Shown here: in pieces, positions 7,180 through 15,704 of the stretch
Layout of the letters: each line of letters begins with the position of its first letter
Numbering within the stretch: the stretch's first letter is position 1
Program-made: the position numbers and the translations under genes
The notes under the pieces: generated by a model
Databases searched by the model: none
What the model saw: only the letters and a program-made list of their open reading frames with translations
What the model was told of the DNA's origin: nothing
Assembly (NCBI GenBank): GCA_964493945.1
Contig: CAZBQG010000002.1
Span: 1-46,850 of the forward strand
Length of the DNA stretch: 46,850 bases
Direction: 5' to 3'
Source of the DNA: CAZBQG01 sp964493945
GTDB taxonomy: Bacteria; Pseudomonadota; Alphaproteobacteria; Rhodospirillales; UBA2165

Positions 7180-9771
7180 TCAGATTTCCGGCGCTGATTC
7201 GCGGACGTTAAAGCATTCGATAACGTCGCCTTCCTTGAGGTCGTGGTAATTTTCAAAGGACGCGCCGCATTCCATGCCTTCGCGCACTTCGCGGGCATCG
7301 TCCTTGAAGCGGCGCAGCGTCGACAGACTGCCTTCGTGAATGACGATCTGGTCGCGCAACAGGCGCACCCGGGCGCCACGCTGAACGCTTCCCTCGGTAA
7401 CCATGCAGCCGGCCACCATGCCCACTTTGGACACATTGAACACTTCGCGCACCTCGGCATTGCCCAGGAAATCCTCGGTCACGATGGGCGCCATCAGACC
7501 GACGACGAGTTTTTTGACGTCATCGGCCACATCGTAAATGACCGAATAATATCTGATATCCACCCCGTCCCGCTCCGCCAGATCGCGCGCCTGGGGATTG
7601 GCCCGCACATTAAAGCCGATGATCAGAGCCTTGGAGGCGGCGGCCAGGGTGACGTCGGATTCGTTGATCCCGCCGGCACCGTCATGGAGAATCTCCACCT
7701 TGACTTCATCTTGCGGCAGATCTTTCAAAATTCCCTTGATGGCTTCTACCGAACCCTGCACATCGGCCTTAATCAACAAGGGCAGCTCTTTTAATTCGCC
7801 GGCCTGGATAGCCACGAACATTTCTTCCAGGGAGCTTCGGGGGGCCAGGACATTTTTGGCCTGGCGGGCCTGGTTTTGTCTGAATTCACTGACTTCGCGG
7901 GCGCGGGATTCGTTTTCCACCACGGTGAAGGGCTCACCTGCTTCCGGCACACCGCCAAGGCCGACGACTTCCACCGGAACCGAAGGCCCCGCTTCCTCCA
8001 GGCTTTCTCCTCGGTCCGAGATCAGGGCCCTGACCCGGCCCTGTTCGGCGCCGGCGATAAACACATCTCCCGTCCTCACCGTGCCCCGGCCAACTAAAAC
8101 GGTGGCCACCGGCCCCCGTCCGTGAACCAGCTTGGCTTCCAGTACGGTCCCCTCGGCGGCGCGGCCGGGATTGGCGGTGAGATCGAGAATTTCCGCCTGC
8201 AACAAAATGGCTTCCTCCAGCTTATCCAGATTGGCTCCCTCGGTCGCCGAAACCTCCACATCCAGCACATCACCGCCCATGGCTTCCAGAACCATTTCAT
8301 GTTCAAGCAGCTGGGTGCGGACCCGGTTGGGATCGGCATCGGGCTTATCAATCTTGTTGATGGCTACGATGATGGGAACGCCGGCCGCCTTGGCGTGATC
8401 GATGGCTTCCACGGTCTGAGGCATGATGCCGTCATCGGCGGCGACGCAGAGCACGACGATATCCGTGACGCCCGCGCCGCGCGCGCGCATGGCCGAGAAA
8501 GCCTTATGTCCAGGCGTATCGATGAAGGTGATCTTGCCACCATCCTTGTTGGTAATCTGATAGGCGCCGATATGCTGGGTGATGCCGCCGGCCTCGCCCT
8601 TGACCACGTCGGTTTCGCGGAGCGCGTCCAGCAAGGAAGTCTTGCCGTGATCCACATGGCCCATCAAGGTGACCACGGGGGCGCGGGGTGCCATATCCTG
8701 GTCCACATCCTCACCACCACCCAGACCGATTTCCACATCGGATTCGCTCACCCGCTTGACCGTGTGGCCAAATTCGGCAACCACCAGTTCGGCCGTATCG
8801 CCATCGATGCTCTGATGCATGTTTGCGATGACATCCATCTTCATGAGACATTTGATGACGTCCACGCCGCGCTCGGCCATACGGTTGGCCAGTTCCTGCA
8901 CGGTGATGGCTTCGGGCACGGTGACTTCGTGAAAAATCTTGACCTTCTCGGTCGGCGCCTCGCGCTGTTTTTTTCTCTCGCGGGCTCGTTTGACCGAGGC
9001 CAATGACCTGGTGCGTTCCGAATCATCCAAAGCCTCGGCAATGGTCAACTTGCCGGCCCGCCGGCGGGGCTCCTGGCGTTTGACCGAAGGGGTGGCTTTT
9101 TTTGCATCGGCCTTGCCGCGCCGGCCATGTTTCTTGCCCTCATCCTCGTCATCGTCACCCGCTTGAGCGGGCTGGGGCTCCTCGCTCTCCAGGGCCTTCA
9201 GTTTGGCCATGCCGGCAGCAGCAGCAGCGCGGCCTTTTTCCTGCCTGGCGGCTTCTTCTTCTTCGGCCTGGCGGCGCTCGTCTTCGCCCTGGCGGCGCTG
9301 TTCCTCGACCGCGGCTTCGCTGGCTTTTCTTTCTTCTTCCTCGCCTCGCACCCTGTCTTCCCCAAGGGCGGCTTCCGATTTGGCCTGTTCTTCCTGTTGG
9401 TGGCGCCTTGCATCCTTCAGGACCTTGGCCCTGAGATCCCGTTCCTGCTGGGTCAGGGAATCGATAGCCTTAGCGCGGGCCGCCGGCGTCTGAACCTCCA
9501 CGGCCGGGGTGCTTTCGGGAACCTCGGCCACCTCCTCCGGTTCGAGCTGGACCTCGGGCTCGAGCGGCTCCTCGGTGATTTCCGCCATTCTGCCGCTGGC
9601 GCCCTGGGCGAAGGTCCTTTTTTTGCGGACCTCGACGGCTACCACTTTGGAGCGGCCATGGGAGAAATTCTGGCGCACCTGGCCACCACCCACGGTTTTC
9701 TTGAGCTCCAACTTGGCCGGCCGGGACAGGCTAAGCTTTTTCTTTTCGGTATTTTCAGTTGTTTCAGTCAT
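7180..9771 (-). CDS. infB: Translation initiation factor IF-2
   Basis: GTPase that brings initiator tRNA to the 30S subunit and promotes subunit joining. 863 aa. Basic N-terminal segment followed by a long acidic and Ala/Glu/Arg-rich region (about 60-240), then IF2_N-like domain (about 280-340). The G domain starts near residue 365 with P-loop GHVDHGKT, then DTPGHKAF and NKIDK, followed by domains II, III and IV. No strong Shine-Dalgarno is seen before ATG 9771. It follows the YlxR/L7Ae gene by 41 bases. Confidence 0.97.
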   Translation of the reverse strand: MTETTENTEKKKLSLSRPAKLELKKTVGGGQVRQNFSHGRSKVVAVEVRKKRTFAQGASGRMAEITEEPLEPEVQLEPEEVAEVPESTPAVEVQTPAARAKAIDSLTQQERDLRAKVLKDARRHQQEEQAKSEAALGEDRVRGEEEERKASEAAVEEQRRQGEDERRQAEEEEAARQEKGRAAAAAGMAKLKALESEEPQPAQAGDDDEDEGKKHGRRGKADAKKATPSVKRQEPRRRAGKLTIAEALDDSERTRSLASVKRARERKKQREAPTEKVKIFHEVTVPEAITVQELANRMAERGVDVIKCLMKMDVIANMHQSIDGDTAELVVAEFGHTVKRVSESDVEIGLGGGEDVDQDMAPRAPVVTLMGHVDHGKTSLLDALRETDVVKGEAGGITQHIGAYQITNKDGGKITFIDTPGHKAFSAMRARGAGVTDIVVLCVAADDGIMPQTVEAIDHAKAAGVPIIVAINKIDKPDADPNRVRTQLLEHEMVLEAMGGDVLDVEVSATEGANLDKLEEAILLQAEILDLTANPGRAAEGTVLEAKLVHGRGPVATVLVGRGTVRTGDVFIAGAEQGRVRALISDRGESLEEAGPSVPVEVVGLGGVPEAGEPFTVVENESRAREVSEFRQNQARQAKNVLAPRSSLEEMFVAIQAGELKELPLLIKADVQGSVEAIKGILKDLPQDEVKVEILHDGAGGINESDVTLAAASKALIIGFNVRANPQARDLAERDGVDIRYYSVIYDVADDVKKLVVGLMAPIVTEDFLGNAEVREVFNVSKVGMVAGCMVTEGSVQRGARVRLLRDQIVIHEGSLSTLRRFKDDAREVREGMECGASFENYHDLKEGDVIECFNVRESAPEI

Positions 9772-9812
9772 ATCAAGTAGGTTTTCTTACAACTCCAAAA
9801 AATCCTCGCCCC

Positions 9813-10454
9813 TCACGCGGCCCGGGAACCTTGACCGGGTTCCATCAGCCCCACCAGCCGGCCCGTTTCGCGCTGCAGTTCGCGGGCCAGATTTCCTTTA
9901 GCAAGCGCCACATGAACCAAATGAGGGCGCCCCAGCGCGGCGCCCATTTCGGCGCCACTGAACAGGTCGATCACCGGCAGGCCCCGCGCCAATCCGCGCA
10001 TTTTCTGCTGCCCGTTCCGGGCCCCGTCGCAGGCTTCCAGGATGAGCCCGGCCTGGCCGGATTGCAGCCATTCGCGAACCTTGCCGTAACCAGCGACCAG
10101 ATTGCCGGCGCGCTTCGCCAGACCGATCAAATCCAGGCATCTGGCGCGCAACAGGGCTTCCACCTGATCGGCCTGATCAACCGCAACCTTGACCTTGGCC
10201 CGGGCCGCTCTGGAAAAACCATCTCTGGCGCAGGCTTGGTTCATAATATCGCGCCGGGCAAGCAACCACAAACCCCTTCCACCCAAACTTTCGCGGATAT
10301 CGGGATGGATCTGGTTTTCCGGACCGACCACGAAACGGACCATACGAGCGGGATCCTCGCTCACGCCGGACTGGAAGCACCGCCTAACCCGCTTTTGGGT
10401 CTTGGCGCTGTTCTTGCTCTCCTTTTGGCCCTTATCCTTCGCCACTATCTGCAC
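9813..10454 (-). CDS. YlxR (DUF448) - L7Ae-like fusion, RNA-binding protein
   Basis: 213 aa with two recognisable parts. Residues about 20-95 are a YlxR domain (RRCFQSG and GGRGLWL motifs). Residues about 105-195 resemble the L7Ae/YlxQ ribosomal fold (LDLIGLAKRAGNLVAGYGKV). In Bacillus these are two separate genes between nusA and infB; the fused form is common in alphaproteobacteria. YlxR (RnpM) in Gram-positives binds RNase P RNA; whether the fused protein does so is not shown here. The start is GTG 10454 with GAGGA 10 bases upstream; a second in-frame GTG is at 10445. Operon member between nusA and infB. Confidence 0.88.
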   Translation of the reverse strand: MQIVAKDKGQKESKNSAKTQKRVRRCFQSGVSEDPARMVRFVVGPENQIHPDIRESLGGRGLWLLARRDIMNQACARDGFSRAARAKVKVAVDQADQVEALLRARCLDLIGLAKRAGNLVAGYGKVREWLQSGQAGLILEACDGARNGQQKMRGLARGLPVIDLFSGAEMGAALGRPHLVHVALAKGNLARELQRETGRLVGLMEPGQGSRAA

Positions 10455-10488
10455 CGCAATTTAATCCTCGTAAAAATCAGCCGCCCTC

Positions 10489-12090
10489 TCAACCACCTTC
10501 TGGCGCCGCTTTGGTTTCGGCCCCTGCTTCCGTTTCAGGCGTCTGGCCGGCTTCCTCTTCATCTTCGAACCAATGGGCGCGGGCCGCCATGATTATGGAA
10601 TCGGCCAGGTCTTCGCTGACCACTTCGCGAGGCAGAATATCGAGCAATTCATCGCGCGAAAGATCGGCCAGATCATCCAGAGTCTTGATATCATTGGCGC
10701 CGAATTGGACCAGCATGGAGGTGGTGACCCCTTCGATAGCGGCCAGATCATCCCCGACGCCGGCCGAGCGGCGCTCTTCGGTCTGTTCCGCTTCCTGGGT
10801 TTCCAGATAAGTCCTGGCCCGTTCGCGCAACTCGCCCGCCACCTTTTCATCGAAGCCCTCGATCTCCGAAAGCTCGTTCAAGGGAACGAAGCCGACCTCC
10901 TCAATGGAGGAGAAACCTTCCGTAACCAGAAGCTGGGCGATCACTTCGTCCACGTCCAGGGCGTCCAAAAAGAGCTGGGAGAGGGTCTGGAATTCCTCGG
11001 TCCGGCGCTCCGATTCCTCGGCCTCGGTGAGAATATCGATATCCCAGCCGGTCAATTGGGAGGCAAGGCGCACATTCTGGCCGCGCCGCCCGATGGCCAG
11101 GCTCAACTGATCGTCGGGAACCACCACCTCGATGCGGTTGGCTTCCTCGTCGAGTACGACCTTGCTCACCTCGGCGGGCGCCAGGGCGTTGACGATGAAG
11201 GTGGCGGGATCGGGTGACCATTGGATGATGTCTATTTTCTCGCCTTGCAGTTCCGACACCACGGCCTGCACCCGGGAGCCCCGCATGCCGACGCAGGCAC
11301 CGACCGGATCGATGCTTGAATCATTGGACAAGACGGCGATCTTGGCCCGGCTGCCCGGATCACGCGCCACCGATTTGATTTCGATGATCCCGTCATAGAT
11401 TTCCGGGACCTCCTGGGAGAAAAGCTTGGCCATGAATTGGGGATGGGAGCGGGACAGGAAAATCTGCGGGCCGCGCAACTCCTCGCGCACATCGTGGATA
11501 TAGGCGCGCACCCGGTCGCCATTGGAAAAATGTTCGCGGGGAATACTTTCGTCGCGCCTGAGCATGCCTTCCGCCCGGCCACCCAGATCGACCAGGATAT
11601 TGCCAAACTCCACACGCTTGACCATGCCGTTGACCACCTCGCCGACCCGGTCCTTGAATTCGGCATATTGGCGTTTGCGTTCTGCTTCCCGGACTTTCTG
11701 GACAATGACCTGCTTGGCGGTCTGGGCCGCGATGCGGCCAAAATCGATGGGTGGCAGGGAATCGATGAGGAACTCACCCAGTTCGGCATCCGCCTTGCGC
11801 TGGCGCGCCACATCCAAGGTCACCTGCATGGTTTCATTTTCAATTTCACCGGCCACCTCAAGATAGCGGGCCAGGGTGATTTCCCCGGTCTTTCGGTCTA
11901 TCTCGGCGCGGATATCGTGCTCATGGCCGTATTTGGAGCGCCCCGCTTTCTGTATGGCCTGCTCCATGGCGTCGATCACCTCTTCGCGATCGATGCCCTT
12001 TTCCCGGGCAACCGTATCGGCCACCAACAGGAGTTCGGGATGGGTGAAGATGGTGCTTGATTCGACGTTTTGTTCCTGGGTCTCAGCCAT
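10489..12090 (-). CDS. nusA: Transcription termination/antitermination protein NusA
   Basis: Binds RNA polymerase and nascent RNA, and modulates pausing, termination and rRNA antitermination. 533 aa. Order: N-terminal RNAP-binding domain (1-125), S1 (about 135-200), KH1 and KH2 (about 230-350, with AIGRRGQNVRLASQLTGWDI), two helix-hairpin-helix acidic repeats (about 365-500), then an acidic tail. The ATG directly abuts the rimP stop (TAGATG), so translation is probably coupled. Confidence 0.97.
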   Translation of the reverse strand: MAETQEQNVESSTIFTHPELLLVADTVAREKGIDREEVIDAMEQAIQKAGRSKYGHEHDIRAEIDRKTGEITLARYLEVAGEIENETMQVTLDVARQRKADAELGEFLIDSLPPIDFGRIAAQTAKQVIVQKVREAERKRQYAEFKDRVGEVVNGMVKRVEFGNILVDLGGRAEGMLRRDESIPREHFSNGDRVRAYIHDVREELRGPQIFLSRSHPQFMAKLFSQEVPEIYDGIIEIKSVARDPGSRAKIAVLSNDSSIDPVGACVGMRGSRVQAVVSELQGEKIDIIQWSPDPATFIVNALAPAEVSKVVLDEEANRIEVVVPDDQLSLAIGRRGQNVRLASQLTGWDIDILTEAEESERRTEEFQTLSQLFLDALDVDEVIAQLLVTEGFSSIEEVGFVPLNELSEIEGFDEKVAGELRERARTYLETQEAEQTEERRSAGVGDDLAAIEGVTTSMLVQFGANDIKTLDDLADLSRDELLDILPREVVSEDLADSIIMAARAHWFEDEEEAGQTPETEAGAETKAAPEGG

Positions 12091-12582
12091 CTATGCCTCC
12101 GCTGCATGCCGCGATGCGGCCAACAATTCATCGGTCAGCAAAAGTTTCGCCCGACGAATATCCTTATAAGGCAGTCCGAGGGTCTCCTCGCCTGCTTTTA
12201 TCCTTACCAATTCACCGTCCAGGCCAAGGAGCCTGCCCTTGATTTTGCGGCGTCCATTCACCGGCCTATCCAGATCGACGCGCGCATCGAAACCGCTGAA
12301 CCGTTCGAAATCTCCCTTGGAGACCAGGGGCCGGTCGATGCCCGGCGAGCTGACTTCCAGATCGTATTCCCCGGCGATCGGATCCTCCACATCGAGAATA
12401 ACCGAAACCTGGCGGCTGATAGCCGCGCAATCCTCCACCCCCATAGCCTGGCCGTCGCTGCGCTCGGCCATGAGCTGCAAGGTGCGGTGCTTGTTGCCGG
12501 TCAGTTGCACGCGCACCAGACCGTAGCCCGAATCCACCAGGGTGGGCCGGATCATCTGTTCAATTTTCTTCGCCTGGTCCAT
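12091..12582 (-). CDS. rimP: Ribosome maturation factor RimP
   Basis: Assists 30S subunit maturation. 163 aa, with the hallmark YDLEVSSPGIDRPL in the N-terminal alpha/beta domain and an SH3-like C-terminal part. It heads the rimP-nusA-infB-rbfA-truB-rpsO-pnp chain, directly downstream (minus strand) of the trmB terminator. The leader 12583-12657 contains (GGCC)4 at 12618-12633, a self-complementary tract. An N gap lies about 130 bases upstream. Confidence 0.95.
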   Translation of the reverse strand: MDQAKKIEQMIRPTLVDSGYGLVRVQLTGNKHRTLQLMAERSDGQAMGVEDCAAISRQVSVILDVEDPIAGEYDLEVSSPGIDRPLVSKGDFERFSGFDARVDLDRPVNGRRKIKGRLLGLDGELVRIKAGEETLGLPYKDIRRAKLLLTDELLAASRHAAEA

Positions 12583-12657
12583 ATCAATCCGTCAAACAAC
12601 TTGCCCGTCACCAGCCCGGCCGGCCGGCCGGCCGTTCACCCACGAAACTCTCTGCCG

Positions 12658-12867
12658 AAAAACAAAAGAGCGGGCCGCCGGCCCACTCTCAGATAATCCG
12701 ATCCAAACTCGTNNNNNNNNNNNNNNNNNNNNNNNNNNNNNNNNNNNNNNNNNNNNNNNNNNNNNNNNNNNNNNNNNNNNNNNNNNNNNNNNNNNNNNNN
12801 NNNNNNNNNNNNAAAAACAAAAGAGCGGGCCGCCGGCCCACTCTCAGATAATCCGATCCAAACTCGT
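12658..12867. other. Assembly gap flanked by identical 55-mers
   Basis: Bases 12713-12812 are exactly 100 N. The 55 bases before (12658-12712) and after (12813-12867) are identical, the picture left when two contigs that overlap by one assembly k-mer are scaffolded with a default gap. The true sequence probably contains one copy and no gap. No gene spans it; the 335 bases between rimP and trmB hold this region, the terminator and short leader sequence only. Confidence 0.9.
12813..12843 (-). terminator. Rho-independent terminator downstream of trmB
   Basis: On the minus strand, arms GAGTGGGCC and GGCCCGCTC form a 9-bp stem (one G-U) with a GGC loop, followed at once by TTTTGTTTTT. It begins 75 bases after the trmB stop and separates metK-trmB from the rimP operon. 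The same hairpin appears a second time at 12658-12688 only because of the duplicated 55-mer at the gap. Confidence 0.85.
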
Positions 12868-12917
12868 CTACTAAGAATGACCTCCTATTTTCATTAATTC
12901 AGGGTTGGAAATCAAGC

Positions 12918-13640
12918 TTATTCGTCGCCCCCGGACCCAACCCTGGGCAGGCGCTGAAAGCGCAGATAGATGCAAGGGTACTTTTTTGACCGCGCCTTGG
13001 TTTCATATCGCGTATCGGGCCAATCATCCGGTTTTTCGCGCCAATCACCGGGGCCCTGGGCGAGCCAGGTAAAATCCCGGTGTCCACAAAGCAAATGCAG
13101 GGTCCAGCGCAGATAGCCCATATCGTCTGTGGCAAAGCGGAGTTCGGCACCGTCTTTCATAAAACGGGCAAAGCGGTCCAGGCTGGCGGGTGAAATGAAG
13201 CGCCTTTTATTGTGGCGCTTTTTGGGCCAGGGATCGGGAAACAGAATAAACACCCGCCCGATGGAAGCTTCGGGCAAGGCATCCAGAAGGGGTCCGGCTT
13301 CGTCATCCAAAATCTTGATATTATTTAATTTTTCCTGGTCGATCCGGGACAGCAGGCGGGCCACGCCGTTGATGAAGGGCTCACAGCCCAACTGGCCGGT
13401 ATTGGGATGGGCCTTTGCCTGCCAGGCAAGATGCTCGCCGCCGCCAAAGCCTATTTCCAGCCAGACCTCATCCATGTCAGGAACAAAAAGTGAGGCGGGA
13501 TCCAAACTGGTGGCAGGTTCGGCGGGCAGGGAGATGCGCAGCCCGGGCAGCAGCTTTTCGATGAGCCGGCGGCGGCCCGGGCGCAATTTACGGGTTTTGC
13601 GGCGGCCGTAAAATTGGGGACCGTCCGGCCCCCGGTTCAT
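12918..13640 (-). CDS. trmB: tRNA (guanine-N7-)-methyltransferase TrmB
   Basis: SAM-dependent methylation of G46 in the tRNA variable loop. 240 aa. SAM-binding LEIGFGGGEHL near residue 60, the family signature FPDPWPKKRHNKRR near 150, and the C-terminal T-x-YE-x-KA element (TRYETKA). The start overlaps the metK stop (ATGA), so it is coupled to the gene that makes its methyl donor. A terminator follows. Confidence 0.95.
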   Translation of the reverse strand: MNRGPDGPQFYGRRKTRKLRPGRRRLIEKLLPGLRISLPAEPATSLDPASLFVPDMDEVWLEIGFGGGEHLAWQAKAHPNTGQLGCEPFINGVARLLSRIDQEKLNNIKILDDEAGPLLDALPEASIGRVFILFPDPWPKKRHNKRRFISPASLDRFARFMKDGAELRFATDDMGYLRWTLHLLCGHRDFTWLAQGPGDWREKPDDWPDTRYETKARSKKYPCIYLRFQRLPRVGSGGDE

Positions 13641-14812
13641 TTCACATCAAACGCCGATCTCAAACTATCAACGAGGTCGGTGCGTTCCCATGAAAATCCG
13701 CCATCGCCGTCTGGCTCGCGGCCGAAATGGCCGTAAGCCGATGTCCGCGCATAGATGGGTTTGTTCAATTGCAAATGCTGGCGGATGCCGCGGGGGCTGA
13801 GGTCCATCAGATCCTGAACCACGGCTGCCAGCTTTTCCTCATCCACCTCGTTGGTGCCGTCCGTATTCAGATAGACCGACAGGGGTTTGGAAACGCCGAT
13901 GGCATAGGCCAGTTGAATGGTGCAGCGCTGGGCCAGTTTGGCGGCGACGATATTCTTCGCCAGATAGCGCCCCGCATAGGCCGCCGAACGGTCAACCTTG
14001 GTCGGATCCTTGCCCGAAAAGGCACCACCGCCATGGGGGGCGGCGCCGCCATAGGTATCGACGATGATCTTACGCCCGGTCAGGCCCGTATCCCCGTCCG
14101 GACCGCCAATGACAAAGCGCCCCGTGGGATTGACATAAAACTCATCCTCCGGGCACATCCAGCCGCCGGGCAATACCTGCTCCACATAAGGGCGGACGAA
14201 TTCGCGCACATCGGCTTGTTCCAGCGCCGCGTCGTGCTGGGTCGAAACCAGAACCGCCTTGGTCCCCACGGGCCGGCCATTGTCATAGGCCAGGGTGACC
14301 TGGCTTTTTGAATCCGGCCCCAGCCCGTCAACCTCGCCCGAGTGGCGCGCCTTGGCGAGCAACCCCAGAATGGAATGGGAATAATGGATGGGCGCCGGCA
14401 TCAAGACATCGGTTTCGTCGCAGGCATAGCCGAACATGATCCCCTGATCGCCCGCTCCTTCATCTTTGTTGCCATCGGCATCCACACCCTGGGCGATATC
14501 CGTCGATTGGGCGTGGACATGAACCTGGACTTCGGCTTTTTCCCAATGAAAACCGTCCTGTTCATAACCGATATCCTTGACGCAATCGCGGGCGGCCTGT
14601 TCCAGATCGCCATGACTGATGGAACCGGGTCCGCGCACTTCGCCAGCAAGGACTATCAAATTGGTCGTGCAAAGCGTTTCAACCGCGACCCTGGATTGGC
14701 CGTCGGCGGCCAGATAGGTATCGACCACCGCATCGGAAATGCGGTCGCTTATTTTGTCCGGATGACCTTCCGAAACGGATTCACTTGTAAACAGAAAATT
14801 TCCCTTGGGCAC
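13637..14812 (-). CDS. metK: S-adenosylmethionine synthetase MetK
   Basis: Makes S-adenosylmethionine from methionine and ATP. 391 aa. Motifs: SESVSEGHPDKISD at the N-terminus, GAGDQGIMFGYA (adenine loop) and GGGAFSGKDPTKVDRS (phosphate loop). The start is GTG 14812 with AAAGG 9 bases upstream. It has its own promoter (14871-14899) and a leader of about 50 nt; the upstream HTH gene ends in a terminator. Confidence 0.97.
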   Translation of the reverse strand: MPKGNFLFTSESVSEGHPDKISDRISDAVVDTYLAADGQSRVAVETLCTTNLIVLAGEVRGPGSISHGDLEQAARDCVKDIGYEQDGFHWEKAEVQVHVHAQSTDIAQGVDADGNKDEGAGDQGIMFGYACDETDVLMPAPIHYSHSILGLLAKARHSGEVDGLGPDSKSQVTLAYDNGRPVGTKAVLVSTQHDAALEQADVREFVRPYVEQVLPGGWMCPEDEFYVNPTGRFVIGGPDGDTGLTGRKIIVDTYGGAAPHGGGAFSGKDPTKVDRSAAYAGRYLAKNIVAAKLAQRCTIQLAYAIGVSKPLSVYLNTDGTNEVDEEKLAAVVQDLMDLSPRGIRQHLQLNKPIYARTSAYGHFGREPDGDGGFSWERTDLVDSLRSAFDVK

Positions 14813-14864
14813 TATGATTAACCTTTGCTAGCTACAAACCAAGCCCCGCCCAGAGAGACGGGAG
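14813..14864 (-). promoter_or_regulatory. Short structured metK leader, class unknown
   Basis: Predicted 5' leader of about 50 nt. It can fold AAGCC/GGCTT with an inner TCCCG/CGGGG stem, followed by GTAGCTAGCAAAGG, which includes the likely Shine-Dalgarno. In alphaproteobacteria metK and methionine genes are often controlled by small SAM-binding riboswitches. I could not match this one by eye to SAM-II, SAM-V or SAM/SAH, so ligand control is only a hypothesis. Confidence 0.35.
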
Positions 14865-14870
14865 TGGCTT

Positions 14871-14899
14871 CTTATACCAGCCGCGAACTATTTTGATAA
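14871..14899 (-). promoter_or_regulatory. metK promoter
   Basis: Minus strand: -35 TTATCA (14899-14894), 17-bp spacer, extended -10 TGGTATAAG (hexamer 14876-14871). This places the start of transcription near 14864, leaving a leader of about 50 nt before the GTG. The segment resembles the outer arm of the repeat at 77-92. Confidence 0.55.
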
Positions 14900-14910
14900 T
14901 GGGGAAAAGA

Positions 14911-14959
14911 ACAGGGCCCGCCATACCCCTTGGGACATGGCGTGACATGGCGGGCCTGT
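14911..14959. repeat. Large dyad between the HTH gene and metK
   Basis: ACAGG-GCCCGCCAT (14911-14924) pairs with ATGGCGGGCCTGT (14947-14959): 13 bp with one bulged base and a 22-base loop. The loop holds a second ACATGGCG, so an alternative, shorter pairing is possible. It sits between the terminator of the HTH gene and the metK promoter, so it is more likely a repeat or binding site than part of the metK mRNA. Confidence 0.6.
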
Positions 14960-14972
14960 CATCAGATCAGAC

Positions 14973-15001
14973 GAAAAAAAGCTCCGGCCGAAGGCAGCTT
15001 C
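14973..15001 (-). terminator. Rho-independent terminator of the HTH regulator gene
   Basis: On the minus strand AAGCTGCC-TTC-GGC, a 3-base bulge, then AGCTT is followed by seven T (14980-14974). It starts 23 bases after the regulator stop, so metK is transcribed separately. Confidence 0.75.
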
Positions 15002-15023
15002 CAAAGACGGAACTCACCCGGCT

Positions 15024-15518
15024 TCAGGCCGGGTCGGACATTTTCGCCAGAGACTTGACCAGCTCAAACATGCGTTTGCGCACGCCAGGATTGGTCACCC
15101 GATAATAGGCGCGCACCAGTTCCAGGGTTTCACGCCGGGTGAGCGGGGAGCTTTCGATTTCGGTCTGACGCTGATCGCTCATTCCGGCCGGGCTGGGCGT
15201 CAGACGGTCTTTCACGTCTTCGGGCATATCATCGAAGAAGAAAGACACCGGAACATCCAGAACCTGGCTCAGATCGAACATCCGGCTGGCACCGATACGG
15301 TTGGCGCCGCGCTCATATTTCTGGATTTGTTGGAAGGTCAGGCCCACGGCTTCGCCCAGCTTTTCCTGGGAAAGCCCCAACAATGTGCGGCGCAACCTGA
15401 CCCGGCTGCCGACATGAATATCGACTGGATCGGGGACACCGGGAACCCGGCGCCGTGCAATTTTCCGGATCGGTCCCGCCTGGGATTGGGATCCGCGACT
15501 ATTTTCCGCGGTGATCAT
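15024..15518 (-). CDS. XRE/Cro-CI family HTH regulator
   Basis: 164 aa. Helix-turn-helix at about residues 37-92 (RVRLRRTLLGLSQEKLGEAV, then GLTFQQIQKYERGANRI). A C-terminal extension ends in a short helical segment of unknown role. Proteins of this type next to metK and lnt recur in alphaproteobacteria; the target genes are unknown. The upstream region has a perfect TATAAT (15530-15525) only 7 bases before the ATG, which would give a leaderless or nearly leaderless mRNA. If the start lies further downstream (homologs often begin about ten residues before PVDIHVG) the leader would be normal. Confidence 0.85.
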   Translation of the reverse strand: MITAENSRGSQSQAGPIRKIARRRVPGVPDPVDIHVGSRVRLRRTLLGLSQEKLGEAVGLTFQQIQKYERGANRIGASRMFDLSQVLDVPVSFFFDDMPEDVKDRLTPSPAGMSDQRQTEIESSPLTRRETLELVRAYYRVTNPGVRKRMFELVKSLAKMSDPA

Positions 15519-15524
15519 GATAAA

Positions 15525-15530
15525 ATTATA
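15525..15530 (-). promoter_or_regulatory. -10 element of the HTH regulator gene
   Basis: Perfect TATAAT on the minus strand, 7 bases from the ATG. The -35 region is poor (TTGGTG with a 19-bp spacer at best). Further upstream, 15531-15704 holds TTTCGAAA, two CACTTG/CAAGTG dyads and a tandem AACGGTG, which are possible operator material; no gene is seen there. Confidence 0.4.
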
Positions 15531-15704
15531 ACCTTTTTGACCTATATTTCACCAAAGCTGTTTCGAAAGTGATTTTCCAAGCCCGGGCTAAAGGCGTTAT
15601 CAGCCAGAAAAATCACCGTTTCCACCGTTTTCCAGCAACACTTGCAAACAAGTGCTAAGGGAATGTTTTATGCAAGACGCCGGCAAAGTGCAAGTGCCAA
15701 TAGT

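Noticed and set aside
12542..12874. ORF running across the N gap
   Set aside because: It consists of rimP antisense sequence, 34 unknown residues and the duplicated 55-mer, so it cannot be a gene.
14813..14864. Calling the metK leader a SAM-II riboswitch
   Set aside because: The 3' part GTAGCTAGCAAAGG is loosely similar, but the conserved loop of the first hairpin is not there. It is left as unknown.
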